From Halobacteriovoraceae bacterium (lineage in GTDB: Bacteria; Bdellovibrionota; Bacteriovoracia; Bacteriovoracales; Bacteriovoracaceae): 64,000 nucleotides of DNA. The position numbers and the translations under genes were made by a program. The notes under the pieces were generated by a model. The model saw nothing but the letters and a program-made list of their open reading frames with translations, was not told where the DNA came from and searched no databases. Positions 8,269 through 16,832 of the stretch are shown piece after piece. Each line of letters begins with the position of its first letter. Positions within the stretch are counted from its first letter, which is position 1. The stretch covers positions 310,001 through 374,000 of the forward strand of contig PASP01000014.1 of the NCBI GenBank assembly GCA_002712005.1, read 5' to 3'.

Positions 8269-8280
8269 AAGGAGCGGGAA

Positions 8281-8703
8281 ATGATCCTTAAATTACAGAG
8301 AAGAATTTGGGAAAATAGTTTAGATTTTACAGAAAAGAGTTTGAATAAAATGATTAAGGATGAACATTTTCTTCATGTGAATTCATTTGGGATGAATTCT
8401 CATCTTTGGTGGCAAAAAAACGCTGGAAAGTTAGGAGAAATTGTTCTCAAACAATTCAATCTTCCTGATAAGCAAGTGATTAATCGTATGCAAAAGAATA
8501 TTTTAGGTTTAGAGAGAGAATTGAATATTTGCAAAGATCGAATTGAAAAACTTGAAAGTGAAATAGAAAAAATAGCTAGTCGATCTAAGAAATCTGCAAA
8601 GAGTAGAATTAGTACTGATGAAAAATCAAAAACAGTTAGTGCAACTGCAAGAGTTAAAAGAACTCGTAAGAGTTCAAAACAAGTAAATGAATTATTTGCT
8701 TAG
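8281..8703 (+). CDS. PhaE/phasin-like coiled-coil partner with basic tail
   Basis: A 140-residue protein with a strong AAAGGAGCGGG ribosome site, directly after phaC. Residues ~50-100 (NRMQKNILGLERELNICKD onward) form a coiled coil. The C-terminal ~40 residues are Lys/Ser/Thr-rich and positively charged, like the DNA-binding tails of PhaF-type phasins. Class III synthases need a PhaE subunit (~360 residues), class IV a PhaR (~200). This is smaller than either, so it may be a reduced partner or a granule-nucleoid linker. The identity is inferred from position and composition. Confidence 0.55.
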   Translation: MILKLQRRIWENSLDFTEKSLNKMIKDEHFLHVNSFGMNSHLWWQKNAGKLGEIVLKQFNLPDKQVINRMQKNILGLERELNICKDRIEKLESEIEKIASRSKKSAKSRISTDEKSKTVSATARVKRTRKSSKQVNELFA

Positions 8704-8710
8704 ATTAAGA

Positions 8711-8740
8711 GTAGCGAAGACCAAGAATGGTCTCCGCTAC
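8711..8740. terminator. Hairpin between convergent genes
   Basis: GTAGCG-AA-GACC pairs with GGTC-TC-CGCTAC around a short loop between the convergent PHA operon and rplY. It lacks a T-tract on either strand, so it may be a Rho-dependent or processing site rather than an intrinsic terminator. Confidence 0.4.
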
Positions 8741-8747
8741 AATTAAA

Positions 8748-9389
8748 CTATGGGGATACTGGATCAGAAGAAACATCAATATTTTCTTCTTCTGATTCAA
8801 CAGGAACTTCCTCTTGTGTAGTATCAGATTCGAGGTCTAAACTCTGAGCTGTAATCGTTACAAAAGCTTTATCGAGTTCTTCCTCAATCACTTTAATCCC
8901 TTTGGGAACTTTAATATCACTTCCGTGTAGAGTATCACCTTCTTCCATTGAACTAATATCAATTGTTAGGACGTTTGGAATCTTTCTTAAGTCACCTTCA
9001 ACTTGAATTGTATCTAATGGTGTTTGAATTGTATGATAAGGCTTAATCCATTCCGGACTACCTTCAATTTTAATGGTAACAGGACGTACGAGTGTATTCT
9101 TACTCGCTCCACCTTCGAGAGCTTCTAAACTAAAGTGAATAAGGTCATCTTGCTTTACTGGGTCAGTTTGTACATTAACAAGTACGGCCTGACGTGACTT
9201 CAGTTTTAATCCATTAAGCTTAATTACATCATTTCTGAGATTTGAAATTTTCTTAACTTCATTTTCAGGTAACTGAACATGAACAGATTCGTCATTAGTA
9301 AAACTAATAACTCCTGGGATTTGTCCTTGTTTACGAAGTGCTTTGTTATTAAGACTTAAATCTCTATTGTCTAAATGTACGGTAATCAA
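8748..9389 (-). CDS. rplY: 50S ribosomal protein L25, CTC form
   Basis: Binds 5S rRNA in the large ribosomal subunit. The N-terminal L25 domain (RKQGQIPGVI) is followed by the longer TL5/CTC-type C-terminal beta domain (ALEGGASKNTLVRPVTI, GDLRKIPNVLTIDIS, VEEELDKAFVTI) and an acidic tail, as in general-stress protein CTC. The frame opens at an ATG (9401), but GGAGG lies inside those first codons and is ideally placed for the TTG at 9389, which I take as the start. In many bacteria rplY is linked to pth or prs; that linkage is not seen here. Confidence 0.9.
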   Translation of the reverse strand: MITVHLDNRDLSLNNKALRKQGQIPGVISFTNDESVHVQLPENEVKKISNLRNDVIKLNGLKLKSRQAVLVNVQTDPVKQDDLIHFSLEALEGGASKNTLVRPVTIKIEGSPEWIKPYHTIQTPLDTIQVEGDLRKIPNVLTIDISSMEEGDTLHGSDIKVPKGIKVIEEELDKAFVTITAQSLDLESDTTQEEVPVESEEENIDVSSDPVSP

Positions 9390-9420
9390 TGTATCCTCCA
9401 TGTTTTAGTTAATTAACTCA

Positions 9421-9445
9421 GATAGATAATAGAAATCTATCTATC
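9421..9445. promoter_or_regulatory. Inverted repeat in the divergent rplY region
   Basis: GATAGAT and ATCTATC arms flank 7 bases between rplY and the divergent gene at 9635. The rest of 9390-9634 shows AT-rich sequence without a clear promoter. Possible operator. Confidence 0.3.
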
Positions 9446-9634
9446 AAGTTATTGAACAAAACTATTTTTACAAAAAGCGTGGCTTAAAGATTCAACCTGT
9501 TATTAAGTAAATGTGTAAATCTTTACAACTTTTTAAATGTGAATAAGACCACACAATTTCTAGTTAAAGTATTGAGGAATTTTAGCGATTAAAAGGTGAG
9601 GATTGAGTAACAGTATTAATATAAGGAGGAATAA

Positions 9635-9955
9635 ATGAATAGAGATATGAAATACTTCATCCATCAAGGTAAAAGAATCGAATATTTAATCATGAAAAGT
9701 GATAGATCGGTAGAGACTCGTTTAAATGAAATGGGTTCTCTAATTAAGGATATGGCATCTGAAGCATCACAAGTTGTATCAAAAGCGCTCTCTTCAAGAA
9801 TGAAAGAAGCTGAGAACAAAGGTTTTGAAATGGCCTATAAAGCTTTAGATACTAAAAATAAAGATGAACTCTACACAATGGCCCAAGAATTGGATATCCA
9901 CGGTAGAGGTTCAATGAATAAAGATGAGTTAATCAATGCTATTCTAAAAGCATAG
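9635..9955 (+). CDS. Small protein with Rho-N/SAP-like C-terminal motif
   Basis: A 106-residue helical protein with an AAGGAGG ribosome site. The last ~35 residues (DELYTMAQELDIHGRGSMNK then DELINAI) match the helix-extended-helix of Rho N-terminal/SAP-like domains, which bind nucleic acid or help packing. The first part is amphipathic and could form a coiled coil. It stands alone between divergent rplY and a convergent kinase. Role unknown; nucleoid association is one possibility. Confidence 0.65.
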   Translation: MNRDMKYFIHQGKRIEYLIMKSDRSVETRLNEMGSLIKDMASEASQVVSKALSSRMKEAENKGFEMAYKALDTKNKDELYTMAQELDIHGRGSMNKDELINAILKA

Positions 9956-9963
9956 ATTGATGA

Positions 9964-11196
9964 TTAGTCTTTAGTTAAATCTAATTCGAATGTAGAAATA
10001 TAGAGCCCTTGGTCATTTTCAATTTTTAAACCTGAACCATGGGCTCTTAAAATTTCTTCTACTATTTCAAGGCCATACCCCAAAGATCCTTTATCAGTCA
10101 CATCTAAGCCACGCTGACGAATCTTTGATGAATCCGTAGTATTCTGTAATCTAAAGATACATTTATTATTTTCCACAACTAGATTCAATTGAACTGATGT
10201 TTCTGGTTTTGAGTATTTAGTGATATTTGAAAAGAGATTATTAAATACCTGAAGCATACGGTCTTTATCTAATTCAATTTCGATATTCTGTATATTTGAA
10301 ATGACTTCTAAGGAAGCTTGTTTAAACTGATTTTCGTAATTTGATAGCGATTGACTAATAAGATGTTCTAGTCGAGTAGGAGAAGGAGAAAGCTTTAGAT
10401 TCCCTTCACCGACCATTGCGGCTTCTAATATTGTATGTACAATTTCTAAGCTTTGATCAGCTTTCTGTTTGATCAGCTCAAGCATTTCTCTTCTTTCTTC
10501 CTTTTCTTCTTCTTCATCTAATTCTGGAATTAACTCACTGAGAGAGCTGATATTTCCTAGCGGAGTACGAAGATCGTGTGCAACGAAGTTGGTTAGCTTT
10601 CTTATGCGTTTATATGATTTTTGTAATTTTTCTTCTTTATCTTTAAGCAAGAGAAAATTACCAATAGAATTGGCCATCATTCCAATAAGTTCGCGTTCTT
10701 GCTCGGAAAAGCCATGTTCTCTAATTTCTGTAGATGAGAAATTAAGGGTGCCAAATATTTTATCATTCACATAAATTGGCGCAGAAAGATATGACTCAAG
10801 TTTCATTCCGATATAAACGGGATGATTCTTCATTTCCTCAATATTTCCTACATGAGGAAATCCAATGATATTACCCGTATTCACGACTTCTCTACAATAA
10901 GTTCCTTCTACTTGGAAAAGGTCTCCTTTGTGAAGAGTGTCGTCTGGAGAGACAGCATCTCGGATGATGTAATCCCCATCTTTAATTTCAGAAATGATTC
11001 CATACTTCATTTCAAAAATTTTAAGACCAGCTTGTAAATAATCTTTCAGTAAGGCATCAAAGTCTACATAATGAGATGTCGTTAGCTTATGAATTAATTT
11101 TAAATTTTGGCTAAACTGTTTAAGGATATCAATTTCAGAGAGCCCCACATGAAGCTCTCTAAATTCTTCTTCAGTAATAAAGTTTGGATATTTCAT
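9964..11196 (-). CDS. GAF-domain sensor histidine kinase
   Basis: A 410-residue soluble kinase with no membrane segment. A GAF domain spans about residues 45-185 (EVVNTGNIIGFP, YLSAPIYVNDKIFGTLNF). The HisKA region has FVAHDLRTPLGNI with the phospho-accepting His near 209. The ATPase part has an N box (NNLFSNITKY) and a G box ending SLGYGLEIV. No response regulator is adjacent. The conserved N-box glutamate (HExxxN) is replaced, with NNLFSN in its place. Start is the ATG at 11196; no strong ribosome site is visible, so it is provisional. Confidence 0.87.
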   Translation of the reverse strand: MKYPNFITEEEFRELHVGLSEIDILKQFSQNLKLIHKLTTSHYVDFDALLKDYLQAGLKIFEMKYGIISEIKDGDYIIRDAVSPDDTLHKGDLFQVEGTYCREVVNTGNIIGFPHVGNIEEMKNHPVYIGMKLESYLSAPIYVNDKIFGTLNFSSTEIREHGFSEQERELIGMMANSIGNFLLLKDKEEKLQKSYKRIRKLTNFVAHDLRTPLGNISSLSELIPELDEEEEKEERREMLELIKQKADQSLEIVHTILEAAMVGEGNLKLSPSPTRLEHLISQSLSNYENQFKQASLEVISNIQNIEIELDKDRMLQVFNNLFSNITKYSKPETSVQLNLVVENNKCIFRLQNTTDSSKIRQRGLDVTDKGSLGYGLEIVEEILRAHGSGLKIENDQGLYISTFELDLTKD

Positions 11197-11278
11197 ATAT
11201 AAATCATAGCTCGATTTTCTAATAGTTGCTAATACCGGCTAAGAAGTGCATATTGTATAGTAAGAGTAGGTTATTATA

Positions 11279-11572
11279 TTATTTTTGATCGCTCTTATCG
11301 CTGGTTTGATTTTCTTCGCATTTAATGAGTAAGTCTTGGGTAACTGTGCCGAGGCCATTGAATACATCAGTATTTGTCGTGGTATTGATGATCTTGTAGT
11401 TACCTTGGCATAATTCGCGAGACTCTTTATAACATCTTTCAATAAATCCACATCTAACAATGTAGTGGGGAGTTCCGTCTGGTCCAATTATGGAAGAAGG
11501 GGAACTGCAGGTGGCTAGAACGGAAAGAGTGAGAAGAGAAGTTTTATTTGATAAGTTTTTAATTAATGACAT
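11279..11572 (-). CDS. Small lipoprotein of the Cys-rich GxxxxC...LCxGxY type
   Basis: A 97-residue protein whose signal peptide ends LSVLATC, so Cys22 is the likely lipidation site. The mature part (HYIVRCGFIERCYKESRELC and GNYKII) follows a pattern seen in small proteobacterial lipoproteins, with three cysteines spaced so that two could pair, and a terminal GY/NY strand. The function is unknown. A second frame on the same strand (11239-11487) overlaps it and has no family features. Confidence 0.65.
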   Translation of the reverse strand: MSLIKNLSNKTSLLTLSVLATCSSPSSIIGPDGTPHYIVRCGFIERCYKESRELCQGNYKIINTTTNTDVFNGLGTVTQDLLIKCEENQTSDKSDQK

Positions 11573-11615
11573 ATAGGGTCTCGCTCGATATGAATATTGA
11601 TAATCAGGAGTTAAC

Positions 11616-11948
11616 GTGTCTTTAAATATATTAGATTATCATTTCCATTTATACTATGATGAAAATACCATTGATACTGCTAAAGAAGTAGCAAAAGAGT
11701 TAAACAAGCTCTTCCATGTTCCTTTTCACACTTTTCATGAAAAGCCAGTAGGCCCCCATCCTGAGTGGAGTGTCCAACTGAGTGTGAGTGTCGAACAATT
11801 TAATGAGTCCTTTAATTGGTTAGTTTTAAACCACAAGGGGTTAACCGTTTTTTGTCATCCGAATACAGGAAATGATTTGCTCGATCATTCTGAACATGCT
11901 TTTTGGATAGGTGATTCTAAAAAACTAAAGGTCGATATTTTTAAATAG
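11616..11948 (+). CDS. DOPA 4,5-dioxygenase family protein
   Basis: 110 residues matching the DOPA 4,5-dioxygenase family (PF08883): YHFHLYYDE at the start, then EKPVGPHPEWSVQL, GLTVFCHPNTGNDLLDH and AFWIGDSKKL. The conserved histidines in YHFH, GPHP and CHP are the expected metal ligands. In fungi and plants the family cleaves catechol rings; bacterial members have unproven substrates. Start is the GTG at 11616, 6 bases after CAGGAG. It lies 27 bases before the next gene and may be co-transcribed. Confidence 0.85.
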   Translation: MSLNILDYHFHLYYDENTIDTAKEVAKELNKLFHVPFHTFHEKPVGPHPEWSVQLSVSVEQFNESFNWLVLNHKGLTVFCHPNTGNDLLDHSEHAFWIGDSKKLKVDIFK

Positions 11949-11975
11949 AATAAGTCAGACCAACTGGACTTAGGA

Positions 11976-13097
11976 ATGTATAAAATCATATTGATAGGTT
12001 TTCTTTTTCTTTCAAACTTGATGGCCTATTCATCATCAAAGATATTATCGAAGAATCCTTGTGTTCTCTATGTTATTCCTAGAAGTTTAGACGATCCCTT
12101 TTATCAAAAAACATATGCCTTTTTGAAAGAGGCCGCTTCAGATCTTGAAGTAGAGCTTCACTTGCTAGAATTAAAAGAAAATCATTTTATTGCCGCAGAG
12201 TTAGTTGAAAAGAAACTCGAGAAAATCAAGAAGCGAGTCGATGCTATTATTACTGTAAACGTCAAAAAAAGTGCACACAGAATTTTGAAGCTTGCAGAGA
12301 GAAAAAAGATCTACTTCTTTGTGGAAGATGCTCTCATTCAAGAAAAAATAGATGGAAAGGATAAAGAAGACTTTAGTTTCTACTTAGGCGAAATGACTCC
12401 TAATAGTTTTGATATTTCATATTCATTACTTAAAAAACTATATGAGAGTTCTAAAGTAAAAATACGGGAGGATCGTAAAGTTAGAATGATCGGCTTACTA
12501 GGACCTCATGGAACAACGGCAAGTAGTGATCGTGAAATAGGAATGAGAAAAGCTTTGTCTGAGTTGGAAGGAAAGATTGAAGTTCTTCAAATTGTTAGAG
12601 CAGACTGGGAAAGAGATTTAGCCCGGGCCAAATTTTCCGCACTAAGCAAACGCTATAATAATGTGGATATCGTTTGGGCAGCAAATGATGTGATGGCCTT
12701 GGGAGTAAATGACTATTTAAAGGCCAATCCAAGTAATTTCAAAGTAAGGCCACTTATAACTGGAGTTGATTGGGTTGATGAGGCACTAGATAGAATTGAA
12801 AAAGAAGAAATCTTGGCAAGTGGTGGTGGTCATTTTATGGAAGCAGCATGGTCATTAGTTCTTATTCATGATTTCCTGAAAGGTTATGATTTTCGAAAAC
12901 GAAAGAAGAATTCTTTTCTCACGAATATGGCGATAATCACAAAAGACAACCTAAAGAATTATCGAACCTTTTTGAATCAAGAAAACTGGCACAAAATTGA
13001 TTTTAAAAGATTCTCTAAAATCTATAATAAATCCCTCAATACCTATGATTTTAATATTGAGAAAGTATTCGATCAGCTTCAGGACTTGAAGATATAG
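11976..13097 (+). CDS. Periplasmic sugar-binding-like substrate-binding protein
   Basis: A 373-residue exported protein with signal peptide YKIILIGFLFLSNLMAYSSS. The body fits the Peripla_BP_4 type I fold (DDPFYQKTYAFLKEAA, GPHGTTASSDREIGMRKAL, VDIVWAANDVMALGV, ITGVDW). In LuxP and similar sensors such proteins feed a membrane kinase; in transporters they feed a permease. No permease or kinase gene adjoins it, so its partner is elsewhere. The C-terminal ~60 residues are an extra basic extension. Confidence 0.8.
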   Translation: MYKIILIGFLFLSNLMAYSSSKILSKNPCVLYVIPRSLDDPFYQKTYAFLKEAASDLEVELHLLELKENHFIAAELVEKKLEKIKKRVDAIITVNVKKSAHRILKLAERKKIYFFVEDALIQEKIDGKDKEDFSFYLGEMTPNSFDISYSLLKKLYESSKVKIREDRKVRMIGLLGPHGTTASSDREIGMRKALSELEGKIEVLQIVRADWERDLARAKFSALSKRYNNVDIVWAANDVMALGVNDYLKANPSNFKVRPLITGVDWVDEALDRIEKEEILASGGGHFMEAAWSLVLIHDFLKGYDFRKRKKNSFLTNMAIITKDNLKNYRTFLNQENWHKIDFKRFSKIYNKSLNTYDFNIEKVFDQLQDLKI

Positions 13098-13173
13098 TCT
13101 ATTCTACGTTTCTTTGACTCAGTTTGAAGATAGTGAAGAGCAGAATGAATGGTGAGTTCGGACAAAAAAGGCA

Positions 13174-13230
13174 AAAAAAAAGCCTGTCCGAAGACAGGCT
13201 CTTTATAAAACTGGTACTCCCAAGGGGATT
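13174..13230. repeat. Left attachment-site repeat (displaced tRNA-Glu 3' end)
   Basis: 57 bp identical to 18666-18722. It contains the tRNA terminator hairpin (AGCCTGTC/GACAGGCT, minus strand) and the last 27 bases of tRNA-Glu including CCA, then diverges from tRNA sequence at 13231. It differs from the right copy only in one extra A just outside the match. Confidence 0.92.
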
Positions 13231-13309
13231 AACAGTGACCCAAAAAACACCAACCATTTCAAGGTCTTAGACACGAATTCAGAAGCTTATCTCTTTTCTT
13301 TTTCCGGAC

Positions 13310-13361
13310 TTTTCATCGTTTTTCATCTCTTTTCATCATCTATCACGAGCAAAAACGAGCA
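13310..13361. promoter_or_regulatory. Candidate integrase arm sites at the left end
   Basis: TTTTCATC occurs at 13310, 13320 and 13330, an exact 10-bp period. ACGAGCA follows at 13345 and 13355. ACGAGCA is also paired at the right end (18645 and 18656). Matching short repeats at both ends of an integrase-bearing element are typical of arm-type binding sites. Confidence 0.55.
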
Positions 13362-13429
13362 GCTTTAAGTTGATTGTTCTTCTAGAAGTAGGTTCTACGA
13401 GAGATGCTTTTTATTTCTAGCCATTAATC

Positions 13430-14239
13430 TCATATTTCAGGAATTTTTGCAGAGATGGCATCGCACATATCTCTTACAAGAGTATTGATTTCTTTATGTA
13501 GTTTAAGTTCAAGATCATTATTTATACGTGCCTTTTTAATGAAGTTAATAATTTCATTTTCATCAGAGTCTTTGAGAGATGGAGGGATTAATACTTTATT
13601 TGCACCTTTAGTCGTTGATATTGATAATCTTTGAAATGTATTATCCTTACATCGATCCTCAAAGAGTTTTAGATCATATTTTTTATCAACCATGCAAATC
13701 AGTTGATTTTGAGTTATGGGGAGACAGATTGGTATGAAGCTTCTTGTTATTAACTCAGGGCTATCGAAATTGAAGAATAGTATAAGACCTGAGGATGGGT
13801 AGAATAGAGGAGTTGTTGGATTAATAACTAGTCTGATTATCTGATAGTTCTTATTTATTGCAGAAATCATATTATTAAGGTCTAACTCACTCATTGAAAA
13901 TATATTTTGATCAGATCTTCCATTTAACGAGATGTTTAGTCGGGCTATCATTTGAAAAATCATTAATACAAAAGCTCTATAAACCTTAGTTTTTTTAATT
14001 AATACGTCACCTTTGGTTGTTATTGTATCCATATACCCAGAAATTGGTGCTTCAAAATATTTATTTAAAAACTTTTCTTCCTCTTGTGTAAATAGACCCT
14101 CTTTAGCAAAAAGTTTCAAAGAGTCCTCTTCTTTAATTTGTTCGTCTTTGAAGCAGTAGTATCTTAATTTCCCTTTTCTGATTTCCCATTTTTTTGTGAA
14201 AGATTTTGGAATAATGTGCGATAGGATATCTTTTTGCAT
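13430..14239 (-). CDS. DUF4238-like cargo protein
   Basis: A 269-residue soluble protein encoded inside the integrative element. The N-terminus (ILSHIIPKSFTKKWEI, then a KLRYYCFKD strand), the mid region and the C-terminal ICLPITQNQLICMVD strand resemble DUF4238 proteins, which often start with H-x-P-K/Q-x-[FY]. The match is partial and no catalytic residues stand out. DUF4238 members often occur in variable islands. It is the last of three minus-strand cargo genes, 67 bases after the Fic gene. Function unknown. Confidence 0.6.
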   Translation of the reverse strand: MQKDILSHIIPKSFTKKWEIRKGKLRYYCFKDEQIKEEDSLKLFAKEGLFTQEEEKFLNKYFEAPISGYMDTITTKGDVLIKKTKVYRAFVLMIFQMIARLNISLNGRSDQNIFSMSELDLNNMISAINKNYQIIRLVINPTTPLFYPSSGLILFFNFDSPELITRSFIPICLPITQNQLICMVDKKYDLKLFEDRCKDNTFQRLSISTTKGANKVLIPPSLKDSDENEIINFIKKARINNDLELKLHKEINTLVRDMCDAISAKIPEI

Positions 14240-14306
14240 TATGGATTTCGTTTAAGTATGGTTAATTTTTGAAGTATTTATTCCCAATTTTAGTTAATTG
14301 GACTGT

Positions 14307-15374
14307 CTAAATAGGTTTAAGTCTATAAATAGTGCCTTTTCCTACTCCTTCCCGAATAATTATTTTCTTATCAACTAATCTTTTCATGAGAGATTTTAGC
14401 CCTGCTCTAGTTAAATTTGTTTGCTCTAGAAGAAATCCAATTTTACATTCACCATTAGCCTTAATGACACTATAGATGAGCCTTTCATTTTCATTCAAAA
14501 TGCTGGCCGGAGATTCTTGAGAGATCCTAGATTGGAGTATTTCCGTTTGAGTTGAAACAACCCTTAAAAAGAATGAAAGCCATTTATCATAATCTGAATG
14601 ACCTGATTTAAAAGTTACTTGAGTATCTCTTAGCGCAATGTAATAGCCTTCCTTGTTATCCTCGATGACCTTTTCATGGGATGTGAATTGTGACCATAAA
14701 TAACCATGGCGTAGAAGAAGTAGCCCTGTAAGGAGGCGACTAAGCCTCCCATTTCCATCCCTGAAAGGGTGTATAGCTAAGAAATTAACAATAAAGCCAG
14801 CCGTGAGAATTAAAGGATGGCATTCTCTATCGTTGTTTAATAGATTATATGTTGAAACTAAATGCTCCATCGCCGTATTTGTAGCTGGACCAGGAGGGCT
14901 TGTTTCAACCCAAATCTTAGATTCTCCTGTTACAAGGTTTTGTTCAATAACATTATTTGTAACGTCTTTGTAAGCTCCTCTCTGTTTTCTTGGTAGTTGA
15001 TCCTCTGTCAACTCTGATGTGAGTAGATCATGAATTTCACGAATTGTTTTCTCCGATATTTCTAATGATTCATAGTGATCATAAATATAAGTAAGAGCTT
15101 TTATATAACCAGCAACTTCACGCTCACTTCGAGATGAGACTTTGTTAATTTGGCATCCATTATTTAATAGCTCTCGTACTTGATCATCAGTCAGGATTGC
15201 CCCTTCTATTCGAGTGGAAGAACCAGAAGAGGTTATAATTGTCGTCTGCTTTAGATCATCAACTAGAGCAGGTCTTTGAAACTTAGTTACCTCAAATGCG
15301 CCTTGAAACCTCTCAATTTTAGTAAGTAACTGAAGTTGATATGTGCTAAGTATATGATTTTTAATATTATTCAT
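14307..15374 (-). CDS. Fic family protein with N-terminal inhibitory motif and winged-helix tail
   Basis: Fic enzymes transfer AMP or other nucleotide parts to protein hydroxyls. The catalytic motif HPFRDGNGRLSR is intact near the middle. Near the N-terminus, SSTRIEG fits the (S/T)xxxE(G/N) inhibitory helix of class II Fic proteins. The last ~65 residues (LNENERLIYSVIKANGECKI, LKSLMKRLVDKK) form a winged-helix DNA-binding fold, so it could regulate its own promoter, where repeated ATCCAT words occur. The frame opens at 15404; the ATG at 15374 gives the normal Fic N-terminus, though neither start has a strong ribosome site. Confidence 0.85.
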   Translation of the reverse strand: MNNIKNHILSTYQLQLLTKIERFQGAFEVTKFQRPALVDDLKQTTIITSSGSSTRIEGAILTDDQVRELLNNGCQINKVSSRSEREVAGYIKALTYIYDHYESLEISEKTIREIHDLLTSELTEDQLPRKQRGAYKDVTNNVIEQNLVTGESKIWVETSPPGPATNTAMEHLVSTYNLLNNDRECHPLILTAGFIVNFLAIHPFRDGNGRLSRLLTGLLLLRHGYLWSQFTSHEKVIEDNKEGYYIALRDTQVTFKSGHSDYDKWLSFFLRVVSTQTEILQSRISQESPASILNENERLIYSVIKANGECKIGFLLEQTNLTRAGLKSLMKRLVDKKIIIREGVGKGTIYRLKPI

Positions 15375-15379
15375 TAATA

Positions 15380-15485
15380 CATCCAAATAACAGCTATAAA
15401 ACATCCATATATTATCACAGATTCATCCATAAAAAAGCCAAAAAACATCGAGAAAATATGGATATATATGGATAGAATTTTGGAT
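15380..15485. promoter_or_regulatory. Cluster of ATCCA/TGGAT words around the fic start
   Basis: CATCCA occurs near 15380, 15403 and 15424, and TATGGAT or TTTGGAT near 15459, 15467 and 15480, giving six copies in about 105 bp in two facing groups. This looks like an operator array in the fic promoter and is a candidate binding region for the Fic winged helix. Confidence 0.45.
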
Positions 15486-15505
15486 ATTAAAGCTTATTGA
15501 AGGCA

Positions 15506-16423
15506 CTACTTGATTATAGAGTCATCAACCTTGGGGTCAATCATTTGAAGATACTCATCTTTTATGGATTTCATTAACTCTTTTTCGATTTTAAAGTGGG
15601 CAATTATCCAAGTGTAGTCCATTCTATCTTTATCAAATTGAGTATTAATGAAATTTGAAATGACACGTGTCTTTAGTTTTCGACTATTTACAATGAAGAT
15701 TAATTGTATCTGCTTAATTTCTAGGTCATTTGAGTTTGAGATCTGATTATTCAGTGTCGGAAATCTAAATATAGAGGAGAATGGCTGTTCCATGTCACTG
15801 ATTTTTTTTCCTATAAACCAGTTGTCCGGCTGTAGATCTGACGTTACTGAAAATAGACTCAGATTCTCTGTTTTTGTATCTGCATTTTCTAACCTGTAAT
15901 TGTATGGTTTTGAATCCAAAAGTAGGTCATGTCTATCACTACTAAAAGGCATAAGAATTAGGGATTTAACATTTAAAACCCTGTTGTATGTATTTAAGTG
16001 ATTTTGATCTAATGGTGGTGGGTTTTTAAGTACAACTTCAACTTTTATTGAGAAGCTATTTAATATACTGTTATTTAAAATAAAAGACTCTACAAGTTTT
16101 GCAGAAATTTCCTTTTGTTTATCTGTTGCATTCTTTTGATTTTGATTCTGTACTTTTAAATCATGAATAGTATTATTTTGCTCAATCATTGATTTTCGAT
16201 CATCAATAAATTTAAAGATACCCACGGTAAAGGCAATGAAGACAAGGCTAAATTCAAGGACAGGACCTTTTGATGAGATTTTACTGATGATATCTATTTG
16301 AAGTAGAAATTTTATAAATGGACTACTCGGAAATGTTCTAATGCCAAGTAGTAGCATTTCACAAAAAACTAGAAGCATAGCTATAGTATTAAATATCCAA
16401 AAACTGGTCATTATCAATTCCAT
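15506..16423 (-). CDS. Membrane protein of unknown function, element cargo
   Basis: A 305-residue protein with two N-terminal membrane helices (about residues 8-27 and 55-71), then a coiled-coil stretch (EQNNTIHDLKVQNQNQKNAT) and a ~190-residue soluble domain rich in beta strands. No family is recognised. The layout, two helices then a cytoplasmic sensor or effector-like domain, is common in phage-defence islands, but that is analogy only. A second start (ATG at 16411) has a weak GGAA upstream. First gene of the cargo group, divergent from the integrase module. Confidence 0.6.
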   Translation of the reverse strand: MELIMTSFWIFNTIAMLLVFCEMLLLGIRTFPSSPFIKFLLQIDIISKISSKGPVLEFSLVFIAFTVGIFKFIDDRKSMIEQNNTIHDLKVQNQNQKNATDKQKEISAKLVESFILNNSILNSFSIKVEVVLKNPPPLDQNHLNTYNRVLNVKSLILMPFSSDRHDLLLDSKPYNYRLENADTKTENLSLFSVTSDLQPDNWFIGKKISDMEQPFSSIFRFPTLNNQISNSNDLEIKQIQLIFIVNSRKLKTRVISNFINTQFDKDRMDYTWIIAHFKIEKELMKSIKDEYLQMIDPKVDDSIIK

Positions 16424-16567
16424 TCAAAAATTTTCAGAGCTTAGGACGTGATATCAATAAATAATTCAAATTGGTATTAAATTTTCGTGAGTAGCAATTT
16501 ATGCCAATTAGAGTCATAAAATATATCGATTAACTAAGTCACGGATTTAGTTAGTTGAGCTTGTTTC

Positions 16568-16664
16568 TTTCACGTAATTATTAGGTGAAAAAAATAATTT
16601 TACCTTCTGAAAAATTAGAGAGACTTAGCTTCATTTTTGGATTTCACGTAGATATTACGTGAAA
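16568..16664. promoter_or_regulatory. Two 23-bp palindromic sites
   Basis: TTTCAC...GTGAAA palindromes lie at 16568-16590 and 16642-16664, 74 bp apart start-to-start (about seven DNA turns). Between the arms both read GTA or similar and TATTA. The second extends to a 25-bp palindrome with flanking A/T. They lie between the divergent cargo genes and the integrase module and look like paired operators. Confidence 0.6.
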
Positions 16665-16832
16665 TCTTTCTTTATTTTCTTTGATTGTCTTGGTGTATTG
16701 GCCTTCTATTGAGCTTTATAAATTTTAAAAATTTTATTTTTGAAATCAGATTTGTAGTTGGATTGGTTTCTATGGGGTCATTTGTGGAGTTAAGTAAGAG
16801 TTAAAATGAAGTTCAAATGAGTTAAACACGAA

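Noticed and set aside
11239-11487. 82-codon frame overlapping the small lipoprotein gene
   Set aside because: Same strand, different frame, with no lipobox or family features; the lipoprotein frame is better supported.
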